Assembly: GCF_051348905.1 (NCBI RefSeq)
Contig: NC_135232.1
Span: 789,932,775-789,996,774, forward strand
Reading direction: 5' to 3'
DNA from: Ranitomeya variabilis
Taxonomy: Eukaryota; Chordata; Amphibia; Anura; Dendrobatidae
DNA: 64,000 nt
This document shows positions 21,020 to 31,083 of the stretch, piece by piece (the first letter of the stretch is position 1; every line of letters begins with the position of its first letter). Under the pieces are notes generated by a model that ran no database searches, was not told where the DNA came from, and saw only the letters and a list, made by a program, of their open reading frames with translations. The position numbers and the translations under genes were made by a program.

Positions 21020-24000
21020 TGTCCACGTAGTATATTGCACAGCCACACAGTATACAGTGCAGAGCCGTGCAGTACACAGCGCAGAGCCGCGCAGTACACA
21101 GCGCAGAGCCGCGCAGTACACAGCGCAGAGCCGCGCAGTACACAGCGCAGAGCCGCGCAGTACACAGCGCAGAGCCGCGCAGTACACAGCGCAGAGCCGC
21201 GCAGTATAAAGCGCAGAGCCGTGCAGTACACAGCGCAGAGCCGTGCAGTACACAGCGCAGAGCCGCGCAGTACACAGCGCAGAGCCGCGCAGTACACAGC
21301 GCAGAGCCGCGCAGTATAAAGCGCAGAGCCGCGCAGTACACAGCGCAGAGCCGCGCAGTACACAGCGCAGAGCCGCGCAGTACACAGCGCAGAGCCGCGC
21401 AGTATAAAGCGCAGAGCCGTGCAGTACACAGCGCAGAGCCGCGCAGTACACAGCGCAGAGCCGTGCAGTACACAGCGCAGAGCCGCGCAGTATAAAGCGC
21501 AGAGCCGTGCAGTACACAGCGCAGAGCCGCGCAGTACACAGCGCAGAGCCGCGCAGTACACAGCGCAGAGCCGCGCAGTACACAGCGCAGAGCCGCGCAG
21601 TATAAAGCGCAGAGCCGCGCAGTACACAGCGCAGAGCCGGGCAGTACACAGCGCAGAGCCGTGCAGTACACAGCGCAGAGCCGCGCAGTTTAAAGCGCAG
21701 AGCCGTGCAGTACACAGCGCAGAGCCGCACAGTACACAGCGCAGAGCCGTGCAGTACACAGCGCAGAGCCGTGCAGTACACAGCGCAGAGCCGCGCAGTA
21801 TAAAGCGCAGAGCCGTGCAGTACACAGCGCAGAGCCGCGCAGTACACAGCGCAGAGCCGCGCAGTACACAGCGCAGAGCCGCGCAGTATAAAGCGCAGAG
21901 CCGCGCAGTATAATGCGCAGAGCCGCGCAGTACACAGCGCAGAGCCGCGCAGTACACAGCGCAGAGCCGTGCAGTACACAGCGCAGAGCCGCGCAGTATA
22001 AAGCGCAGAGCCGTGCAGTACACAGCGCAGAGCCGCGCAGTACACAGCGCAGAGCCGTGCAGTACACAGCGCAGAGCCGCGCAGTATAAAGCGCAGAGCC
22101 GTGCAGTACACAGCGCAGAGCCGTGCAGTACACAGCGCAGAGCCGCGCAGTACACAGCGCAGAGCCATGCAGTACACAGCGCAAAGCCGCGCAGTATAAA
22201 GCGCAGAGCCGCGCAGTATAAAGCGGAGAGCCGCGCAGTACACAGCGCAGAGCCGAGCAGTACACAGCGCAGAGCCGCGCAGTAGACAGCGCAGAGCCGG
22301 GCAGTACAGAGCGCAGAGCCGCACAGTATAAAGCGCAGAGCCGCGCAGTATACCGCGCAGAGCCGTGCAGTACACAGCGCAGAGCCGCGCAGTACAAAGC
22401 GCAGAGCCGCGCAGTACACAGCGCAGAGCTGCGCAGTACACAGCGCAGAGCCGCGCAGTACACAGCGCAGAGCCGAGCAGTACACAGCGCAGAGCCGCGC
22501 AGTACACAGCGCAGAGCCGCGCAGTACACAGCGCAGAGCCGCGCAGTATACAGCGCAGAGCTGCGCAGTACACAGCGCAGAGCCGCGCAGTACAGAGCGC
22601 AGAGCCGCACAGTATAAAGCGCAGAGCCGCGCAGTACACAGCGCAGAGCCGCGCAGTACACAGCGCAGAGCCGCGCAGTACACAGTGCAGAGCCGCACAG
22701 TACACAGCACAGAGCCGCGCAGTACACAGCGCAGAGCCACCCAGTATACAGCGCAGAGCCGCGCAGTACGCAGCGTAGAGCCACGCAGTATGCAGCGCAG
22801 AGCCGCGCAGTATACAGCGCTGAGCCGCGTAGTATACAGCGCAGAGCCCCGCAGTATACAGTGCAGAGCCCCGCAGTATACAGCGCAGACACGCGCAGTA
22901 CACAGCACGGACACGCGCAGTACACAGCGCAGAGCCGCGCAGTACACAGCGCAGAGCCGCGTAGTATACAGCGAAGAGCCACGCAGTATATAGCGCAGAG
23001 CCGCGCAGTACACAGCGCAGAGCCGCGCAGTACACAGCGCAGAGCCGCGCAGTACACAGCGCAGAGCCGCGCAGTACACAGCGCAGAGCCGCGCAGTATA
23101 AAGCGCAGAGCCGTGCAGTACACAGCGCAGAGCCGCGCAGTACACAGCGCAGAGCCGCGCAGTACACAGCGCAGAGCCGCGCAGTATAAAGCGCAGAGCC
23201 GCGCAGTACACAGCGCAGAGCCGCGCAGTACACAGCGCAGAGCCGCGCAGTACACAGCGCAGAGCCGCGCAGTATAAAGCGCAGAGCCGTGCAGTACACA
23301 GCGCAGAGCCGCGCAGTACACAGCGCAGAGCCGTGCAGTACACAGCGCAGAGCCGCGCAGTATAAAGCGCAGAGCCGTGCAGTACACAGCGCAGAGCCGC
23401 GCAGTACACAGCGCAGAGCCGCGCAGTACACAGCGCAGAGCCGCGCAGTACACAGCGCAGAGCCGCGCAGTATAAAGCGCAGAGCCGCGCAGTACACAGC
23501 GCAGAGCCGCGCAGTACACAGCGCAGAGCCGTGCAGTACACAGCGCAGAGCCGCGCAGTTTAAAGCGCAGAGCCGTGCAGTACACAGCGCAGAGCCGCGC
23601 AGTACACAGCGCAGAGCCGTGCAGTACACAGCGCAGAGCCGTGCAGTACACAGCGCAGAGCCGCGCAGTATAAAGCGCAGAGCCGTGCAGTACACAGCGC
23701 AGAGCCGCGCAGTACACAGCGCAGAGCCGCGCAGTACACAGCGCAGAGCCGCGCAGTATAAAGCGCAGAGCCGCGCAGTATAATGCGCAGAGCCGCGCAG
23801 TACACAGCGCAGAGCCGCGCAGTACACAGCGCAGAGCCGTGCAGTACACAGCGCAGAGCCGCGCAGTATAAAGCGCAGAGCCGTGCAGTACACAGCGCAG
23901 AGCCGCGCAGTACACAGCGCAGAGCCGTGCAGTACACAGCGCAGAGCCGCGCAGTATAAAGCGCAGAGCCGTGCAGTACACAGCGCAGAGCCGTGCAGTA

Positions 24001-25190
24001 CACAGCGCAGAGCCGCGCAGTACACAGCGCAGAGCCATGCAGTACACAGCGCAAAGCCGCGCAGTATAAAGCGCAGAGCCGCGCAGTATAAAGCGGAGAG
24101 CCGCGCAGTACACAGCGCAGAGCCGAGCAGTACACAGCGCAGAGCCGCGCAGTAGACAGCGCAGAGCCGTGCAGTACAGAGCGCAGAGCCGCACAGTATA
24201 AAGCGCAGAGCCGCGCAGTATACCGCGCAGAGCCGTGCAGTACACAGCGCAGAGCCGCGCAGTACAAAGCGCAGAGCCGCGCAGTACACAGCGCAGAGCC
24301 GCGCAGTACACAGCGCAGAGCCGCGCAGTACACAGCGCAGAGCCGAGCAGTACACAGCGCAGAGCCGCGCAGTACACAGCGCAGAGCCGCGCAGTACACA
24401 GCGCAGAGCCGCGCAGTATACAGCGCAGAGCTGTGCAGTACACAGCGCAGAGCCGCGCAGTACAGAGCGCAGAGCCGCACAGTATAAAGCGCAGAGCCGC
24501 GCAGTACACAGCGCAGAGCCGCGCAGTACACAGCGCAGAGCCGCGCAGTACACAGTGCAGAGCCGCACAGTACACAGCACAGAGCCGCGCAGTACACAGC
24601 GCAGAGCCACCCAGTATACAGCGCAGAGCCGCGCAGTACGCAGCGTAGAGCCACGCAGTATGCAGCGCAGAGCCGCGCAGTATACAGCGCTGAGCCGCGT
24701 AGTATACAGCGCAGAGCCCCGCAGTATACAGTGCAGAGCCCCGCAGTATACAGCGCAGACACGCGCAGTACACAGCACGGACACGCGCAGTACACAGCGC
24801 AGAGCCGCGCAGTACACAGCGCAGAGCCGCGTAGTATACAGCGAAGAGCCACGCAGTATATAGCGCAGAGCCGCGCAGTACAAAGCGCAGAGCTGCGCAG
24901 AGCTGCGCAGTATACAGCGCAGAGCCGCGCAGAACGCGCAGTACACAGTGCAGAGCCGCGCAGTACACAGCGCAGAGCCGTGCAGTACACAGCGCAGAGC
25001 CGCGCAGTACACAGCGCAGAGCCACGCAGTATACAGCGCAGAGCCGCGTAGTATACAGCGCAGAGCCGCGTAGTATACAGCGCAGAGCCACGCAGTATAC
25101 AGCACAGAGCCACGCAGTATACAGCGCAGAGCCACGTAGTTATACTGCCCAGTCACGTAGTATATTGTCCAGTCACATAGTATACTGCAT
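21020..25190. repeat. 22-bp minisatellite, about 190 copies
   Basis: Monomer of 22 bp built from GCAGAGCCGCGCAG plus TACACAGC, with frequent TATAAAGC and GCCGTGCAG variants. Monomers at both edges (near 21030 and 25130-25190) are AT-richer and diverged (CACGTAGTATATTG), the pattern expected when unequal exchange homogenises the centre. Because 22 is not a multiple of 3 and the monomer lacks stops in most frames, very long meaningless frames arise, up to 1,382 codons on the minus strand, rich in Cys, Ala and Leu. Confidence 0.96.
21230..24882. repeat. 1,870-bp (85-monomer) segmental duplication within the 22-bp array
   Basis: Irregular monomers recur at a constant offset of 1,870 bp: 21315/23185, 21403/23273, 21491/23361, 21601/23471 and 21689/23559, the rare TATACCGC at 22346/24216, and the GACACG pair near 22887/24757. 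Only a handful of substitutions were seen between the copies, for example at 22300/24170 and 22431/24301. Left of about 21230 the offset becomes 1,892, marking the edge. Confidence 0.9.
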
Positions 25191-25440
25191 ATCCCTGTTA
25201 AAAAAAAAAAGAATTAAAATAAAAAAGTTACATACTCACCTCCTGGAGCGGCCGGTATCTGATGGTTGTTGCACCTCCTAGAGCGGCCGGTACACGATGC
25301 TTGTTGCACCTGGAGTGGCCGGTACCCGATGCTTGTTGCGCGCTCCGGTCCCAAGAGTGCATTGCGGTCTCACGAGATGATGACGTAGCGGTGTTGTGAG
25401 ACAGAAAGACGGAAGTGCCCTTAGATAATTAGATAGTAGA
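25191..25440. other. Linker between the two minisatellites
   Basis: Starts with an A-rich run, then has three partial repeats of a GAGCGGCCGGTA...GATGNTTGTTGCACCT type (25251, 25281 and 25312), then CG-containing unique sequence. No gene seen. Confidence 0.65.
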
Positions 25441-26014
25441 TTACCCCGCTCACCAATTCGGAACCCGAGAGGCCCGGCCCACCAAATCGGACCCACTAGG
25501 GGCCCGGCCCACCAAATCGGACCCAGAGTGACCCCGCCCCCTAAATCAGACCCAGAGTGACCCCGCCCACCAAATCGGACCCAGAGTGGCTCCGCCCACC
25601 AAATCGGACCCAGAGTGACCCCTTCCACCAAATCAGACCCAGAGTGACCCCTTCCACCAAATCGGACCCAGAGTGACCCCTTCCACCAAATCGGGCCCAG
25701 AGTGACCCCGCCCACCAAATCGGACCCAGAGTGACCCCACCCACCAAATCGGACCCTGAGGTGCCCAGCCCACCAAATCAGACCCTGAGGTGCCCAGCCC
25801 ACCAAATCGGACCGAGTGACCCCACCCACCAAATTGGTCCCTAAGGTGCCCCGCCCACCAAATCGGACCCAGAGTGGCTCCGCCCACCGAATCGGACCCA
25901 GAGTGGCCGCGCCCACAGAATCGGACCAAAAGTGACCCCGCCCACCGAATCGGACCTAGATTTACCCCGCCCACAAAATCAGACCCAGATTGACCCAACC
26001 CACCAAATCGGACC
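25441..26014. repeat. 29-bp minisatellite, block 1 (about 20 copies)
   Basis: Core CACCAAATCGGACCCAGAGT followed by GACCCCGCC or variants (GGCTCCGCC, GACCCCTTC, GAGGTGCCCAGC). More diverged than block 2. Frames on the minus strand encode a 29-residue Trp/Gly-rich periodic sequence, a by-product of the 87-bp frame repeat. Confidence 0.92.
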
Positions 26015-26109
26015 GCCTGAGGGGCACCCAAGTGTGAAAGTCTTGCAGGGGCAGCCCGGGCACCATTCCAAAGCACTATCTGTAGTTCCTTCAGGAAATA
26101 CCCATCTAG
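26015..26109 (+). other. Helitron-like copy 1, 3' tail ending in CTAG
   Basis: 95 bp identical to 27867-27961. It includes CCAAAGCACTAT (26068-26079), the TTCC/GGAA hairpin and terminal CTAG at 26106-26109. It is followed immediately by the second head, so this is a head-to-tail junction. Confidence 0.82.
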
Positions 26110-26520
26110 TTCTTATTATTATTATTCAGTCCGCACGTAATGCGGCCCGAACCGCTAAACTCACAGACTCCAGTGAGGTGTCATTTCGAAGCCAGCGTTC
26201 CTGAGAGGTGTGCTAAGTATTTTTCGTGTCGATCGGATTTGTAGTTTTGGCGCAATTTGCGTTTGAAAAAAGTGTCTCAATGCATTTCAATAGGGAAATT
26301 TTCCAATACGTTTATAATGGGCCTGATTTCTGAGGCAATTTCTAAAAATAACTGCCACCTGGCTGATTACCTCATTGATATGCGCAGTGAGACCCAGTTA
26401 CTATGCCAACGCCTATAAACTCTACCAGCCCACCAGGTCACAAGTTTTGTCAGATAATATCAGCTCTTAAAGTGACAGTACAGCACAATTACAAAGCACT
26501 ATCTGTAGTCTTATCATTAT
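26110..26520 (+). other. Helitron-like copy 2, 5' head
   Basis: Begins TTCTTATTATTATTATTCAG and then matches copy 1 from about 20575. It lacks the first 50 or so bases of copy 1, including the tip hairpin. It ends in CAAAGCACTAT and GTAGTCTTATCATTATT before the 29-bp repeats. Confidence 0.8.
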
Positions 26521-27840
26521 TGCCCCACTCACCAAATCGGACCCAGCCCACCAAATCGGACCAGAGTGCCCCCGCTTGCCAAATCGGACCCAGAGTGCCC
26601 CCGCCCGCCAAATCGGACCCAGAGTGGCGCCGCCCGTCAAGTCGGACCCAGAGTGGCGCCGCCCGCCAAATCGGACCCAGAGTGGCGCCGCCCGCCAAAT
26701 CGGACCCAGAGTGGCGCCGCCTGCCAAATCGGACCCAGAGTGGCGCCGCCCGCCAAATCGGATTCAGAGTGGCGCCGCCCGTCAAATCGGACCCAGAGTG
26801 ACCCGGGCCACCTAATCGGACCCAGAGTGACCCGGGCCACCAAATCGGACCCAGAGTGACCCGGGCCACCAAATCGGACCCAGAGTGACCCGGGCCACCA
26901 AATCGGACCCAGAGTGACCCGGGCCACCAAATCGGACCCAGAGTGACCCGGGCCACCAAATCGGACCCAGAGTGACCCGGGCCACCAAATCGGACCCAGA
27001 GTGACCCGGGCCACCAAATCGGACCCAGAGTGACCCGGGCCACCAAATCGAACCCAGAGTGACCCGGGCCACCAAATCGGACCCAGAGTGACCCGGGCCA
27101 CCAAATCGGACCCAGAGTGACCCGGGCCACCAAATCGGACCCAGAGTGACCCGGCCCACCAAATCGGACCCAGAGTGACCCGGCCCACCAAATCGAACCC
27201 AGAGTGACCCGGCCCACCAAATCGGACCCAGAGTGACCCGGGCCACCAAATCGGACCCAGAGTGACCCGGGCCACCAAATCGGACCCAGAGTGACCCCGG
27301 CCACCAAATCGGGCCCAGAGTGACCCGGGCCACCAAATCGGGCCCAGAGTGACCCGGACCACCAAATCGGGCCCAGAGTGACCCGGGTTGACCAAATCGG
27401 GCCCAGAGTGACCCGGGCCACCAAATTGGGCCCAGAGTGACCCGGGCCACCAAATGGGACCCAGAGTGACCCGGGCCACCAAATGGGACCCAGAGTGACC
27501 CGGCCCACCAAATGGGACCCAGAGTGACCCGGCCCACCAAATGGGACCCAGAGTGACCCGGCCCACCAAATGGGACCCAGAGTGACCCGGCCCACCAAAT
27601 GGGACCCAGAGTGACCCGGCCCACCAAATGGGACCCAGAGTGACCCGGCCCACCAAATGGGACCCAGAGTGACCCGGCCCACCAAATGGGACCCAGAGTG
27701 ACCCGGCCCACCAAATGGGACCCAGAGTGACCCGGCCCACCAAATGGGACCCAGAGTGAACCGGCCCACCAAATGGGACCCAGAGTGACCCGGCCCACCA
27801 AATCGGACCCAGAGTGACCCGGCCCACCAAGCCTCAACCC
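26521..27840. repeat. 29-bp minisatellite, block 2 (about 45 copies, several subfamilies)
   Basis: The same monomer as block 1, in zones: GTGGCGCCGCCCGCC types at about 26600-26780, GTGACCCGGGCCACC types at about 26790-27120 and 27230-27470, GTGACCCGGCCCACC with AAATCGG at about 27130-27230, and GTGACCCGGCCCACC with AAATGGG at about 27480-27790. Zoning shows local amplification. Long minus-strand frames (up to 427 codons) are artefacts. Confidence 0.93.
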
Positions 27841-27866
27841 TGAGGGGCTACAACTACCAAACCAGC

Positions 27867-27961
27867 GCCTGAGGGGCACCCAAGTGTGAAAGTCTTGCAG
27901 GGGCAGCCCGGGCACCATTCCAAAGCACTATCTGTAGTTCCTTCAGGAAATACCCATCTAG
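27867..27961 (+). other. Helitron-like copy 2, 3' tail ending in CTAG
   Basis: CCAAAGCACTAT (27920-27931) is the inverse of the left tip. The hairpin is TTCC 27938-27941, loop TTCA, GGAA 27946-27949, and CTAG is at 27958-27961. Array sequence TTTATAATGAACTCC follows at once. Confidence 0.82.
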
Positions 27962-28189
27962 TTTATAATGAACTCCTGGCATGTAAGACTAAAAAAGTGC
28001 ATGTAATGAGTTTTAGTATGAAACAGATCTTTCCCTTTTACATTATATGCATTTTCTTTCTGATCAGTTTTACCTTTACAAATAAGAAAACAAAAGCAGT
28101 TCCATAGAGAAAAGAAATCTTTCTGTTATCCAGTCATCAGGAACATGTTGAGTATCTAGATTTGACAAAACACCTACTTCAAGTAAGAA

Positions 28190-28258
28190 GATAGCGCATT
28201 GGACTTCTAGGGAACTGATGTGATTCAAAGGTTGTGGGTTCGAGTCCCACTAGAGTCA
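28190..28258 (+). pseudogene. tRNA-Arg(UCU) pseudogene, unit 11, 5' deleted
   Basis: First unit after the Helitron-like element. 23 bp covering the 5' acceptor strand and most of the A box are missing; the D-stem 3' side, anticodon, intron and T-arm remain. T at position 66 links it to units 2, 3 and 5. The same unit also lost 2 bp in its leader near 28097 and gained one A near 28400. Confidence 0.87.
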
Positions 28259-29585
28259 TATTTTAAAGTTTGTGTGACATTCATACTTTGTCTCAGTTGT
28301 TGGAAATATGAAAAAGGAAAAAAAATGTATCAGATCTGCGCTTCATATTAACATTTAGAGAAAATTAGAAGCCGTATTTAGGTTTGAACTTGTCAAAGAA
28401 ACGTAGAAGGAGCAGATACTAAAGGCTCATTGACACAAACAATAGCATATAGGGCACAATAAATTATTGCATATTGTTTGTCTAGTGATTGGTGTTCTGT
28501 TTCCTGTTTTCAGTAGTCCCAAGTTGTTTTTTTAATTTGAACCTTTTTAAAAGTCATTTTTGTATGTGTTTACAAGATATGCAAAACGTGGACATTCTTT
28601 GGCTAAAAAGTGTCGAAATAAGTTTAAAGATGAGAACAGAGTGATATCAGCTGCCTTGTCCTCATAAACACTTTCTGCTTCGCTAACGAGATCACTGAAA
28701 TCATGTAAGCAGGTAATTTTTGGAGAGCCGAAATTCAGTGGAAATGAGTTTTTTGTTATTAAGTTAATTTTTATGGTAAGAAATTAGTTTATAATTTTGG
28801 ACAAATCATCTGATCTCTTTTCATAATAATCTAGCGTTAACACAAATTACCACTATAAAATCTGAAGCAGTAAACTTTGTGAAAGCCAAATTTTGTATCA
28901 GTCTGAAATCTTTTGGCCATTAATGTACAGTCCTAGATATTTTTAGAAAAACTGTAAAAGGAAAAAATGAGGAAAGGAAAAACTTCTAAAGAAAAGCATT
29001 GCTGACTTCTAAAATCAGGATATCTAGCAGGAGTACTCCAGAAAATTTCCCTGCATTTATTTGGACTAAAACAAATGTTCTCTGATAGTCTTATCATATG
29101 GCTAAAATTATTTCCTTTGTTTTGACTAATATCCTTCCCAAACCAGTGTCCCATTAGCGTACAATGAAACTGATGTTCCAAGCCAATTTTCTAGGCTTAA
29201 GTTCCTAAGGGTCAGTGGCTACTGCATTGAAGCTGTAGAAAGTAAAAAAGATCAAAGCTTGAGAGTCAGAAACCAGCAAAATCAACCCCTTTTGTGGTCT
29301 TGCATACATTACTGTGCCACATTTTACCAACAGGGAACTCTGTTAGTAATTTATAATGAACTCCTGGCATGTAAGACTAAAAAAGTGCATGTAATGAGTT
29401 TTAGTATGAAATAGATCTTTCCCTTTTACATTATATGCATTTTCTTTCTGATCAGTTTTACCTTTACAAATAAGAAAACAAAAGCAAAGTTCCATAGAGA
29501 AAAGAAATCTTTCTGTTATCCAGTCATCAGGAAAATGTTGAGTATCTAGATTTGACAAAACACCTACTTCAAGTAAGAGACTTGT

Positions 29586-29671
29586 GGCTCTGTGGCGCAA
29601 TGTATAGCGCATTGGACTTCTTGGGAACTGATGTGATTCAAAGTTTGTGGGTTCGAGTCCCACCAGAGTCA
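29586..29671 (+). pseudogene. Variant tRNA-Arg(UCU), A-box and anticodon-loop changes, unit 12
   Basis: Length is normal (86 bp), but G19 is T, so the A box ends TGT instead of TGG and the G19-C56 loop contact is lost. A37 next to the anticodon is T, and the third variable-loop base G is T. Three hits at conserved sites make it a probable pseudogene. The same form recurs at 52184 and 56404. Confidence 0.75.
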
Positions 29672-30997
29672 TATTTTAAAGTTTGTGTGACATTCATTCT
29701 TTGTCTCAGTTGTTGGAAATATGAAAAAGGAAAAAAAATGTATCAGATCTGCGCTTCATATTAACATTTAGAGAAAATTAGAAGCCGTATTTAGGTTTGA
29801 ACTTGTCAAAGAACGTAGAAGGAGCAGATACTAAAGGCTCATTGACACAAACAATAGCATATAGGGCACAATAAATTATTGCATATTGTTTGTCTAGTGA
29901 TTGGTGTTCTGTTTCCTGTTTTCAGTAGTCCCAAGTTGTTTTTTTAATTTGAACCTTTTTAAAAGTCATTTTTGTATGTGTTTACAAGATATGCAAAACG
30001 TGGACATTCTTTGGCTAAAAAGTGTCGAAATAAGTTTAAAGATGAGAACAGAGTGATATCAGCTGCCTTGTCCTCATAAACACTTTCTGCTTCGCTAACG
30101 AGATCACTGAAATCATGTAAGCAGGTAATTTTTGGAGAGCCGAAATTCAGTGGAAATGAGTTTTTTGTTATTAAGTTAATTTTTATGGTAAGAAATTAGT
30201 TTATAATTTTGGACAAATCATCTGATCTCTTTTCATAATAATCTAGCGTTAACACAAATTACCACTATAAAATCTGAAGCAGTAAACTTTGTGAAAGCCA
30301 AATTTTGTATCAGTCTGAAATCTTTTGGCCATTAATGTACAGTCCTAGATATTTTTAGAAAAACTGTAAAAGGAAAAAATGAGGAAAGGAAAAACTTCTA
30401 AAGAAAAGCATTGCTGACTTCTAAAATCAGGATATCTAGCAGGAGTACTCCAGAAAATTTCCCTGCATTTATTTGGACTAAAACAAATGTTCTCTGATAG
30501 TGTTATCATATGGCTAAAATTATTTCCTTTGTTTTGACTAATATCCTTCCCAAACCAGTGTCCCATTAGCGTACAATGAAACTGATGTTCCAAGCCATTT
30601 TTCTAGGCTTAAGTGCCTAAGGGTCAGTGGCTACTGCATTGAAGCTGTAGAAAGTAAAAAAGATCAAAGCTTGAGAGTCAGAAACCAGCAAAATCAACCC
30701 CTTTTGTGGTCTTGCATACATTACTGTGCCACATTTTACCAACAGGGAACTCTGTTAGTAATTTATAATGAACTCCTGGCATGTAAGACTAAAAAAGTGC
30801 ATGTAATGAGTTTTAGTATGAAATAGATCTTTCCCTTTTACATTATATGCATTTTCTTTCTGATCAGTTTTACCTTTACAAATAAGAAAACAAAAGCAAA
30901 GTTCCATAGAGAAAAGAAATCTTTCTGTTATCCAGTCATCAGGAAAATGTTGAGTATCTAGATTTGACAAAACACCTACTGCAAGTAAGAGACTTGT

Positions 30998-31083
30998 GGC
31001 TCTGTGGCGCAATGGATAGCGCATTGGACTTCTAGGGAACTGATGTGATTCAAAGGTTGTGGGTTCGAGTCCCACCAGAGTCA
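30998..31083 (+). tRNA. tRNA-Arg-TCT: tRNA-Arg(UCU), unit 13
   Basis: Consensus gene with anticodon TCT at 31031-31033 and intron 31035-31047. The leader reads CTACTGCAAG instead of CTACTTCAAG, a marker of one right-block subfamily (here G-leader), which usually also has GTGTTATC and GTGCCTAAG upstream. Confidence 0.94.

Larger units (their letters stand above)
20975..25440. mobile_element. Inner module carrying the 22-bp minisatellite, probably a nested insertion
   Basis: Copy 2 runs directly from the head (...TTATCATTATT) into the 29-bp repeat (GCCCCACTCACC). In copy 1 these two parts are separated by this 4.47-kb module, which begins AGACTGTGGCCCGATTC and ends TAGATAGTAGA. Either it inserted into copy 1 or copy 2 lost it. 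The left part has a GGCCCGATTC...CATCGGG hint of a hairpin. No TIR is evident, so the class is unknown. Confidence 0.55.
20509..27961 (+). mobile_element. Helitron-like composite insertion, 7,453 bp, two tandem copies
   Basis: Intact units read GTTAGTAA|TTTATAATG. Here the insertion splits that sequence between A and T with no target duplication, and its right end is CTAG followed by T. This is the classical Helitron pattern. A TTCC-TTCA-GGAA hairpin lies 8 nt before CTAG. The spacing of tRNA genes across the insertion fits 7,453 bp once the small deletions in unit 11 are counted. The left tip is TT rather than the canonical TC, and ATAGTGCTTTGG at 20511 is inverted as CCAAAGCACTAT at 27920, as in Helitron2/Helentron types. 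No Rep/helicase frame is present, so it is non-autonomous. Up to two bases of boundary ambiguity remain. Confidence 0.72.

Noticed and set aside
20920-25156. Very long minus-strand open frames (873, 1,382 and 1,133 codons) rich in Cys, Ala and Leu
   Set aside because: They are readings of the stop-free 22-bp minisatellite; several frames on both strands are open over the same DNA, which no real gene would show.
20966-25190. CRISPR-like array
   Set aside because: There are no unique spacers between the 22-bp monomers, and the context is a vertebrate transposon.
25278-27918. Trp/Gly-rich open frames of 212-427 codons on the minus strand and Pro-rich ones on the plus strand
   Set aside because: They are products of the 29-bp minisatellite: three monomers make an 87-bp frame repeat, and all frames are periodic with no domain.
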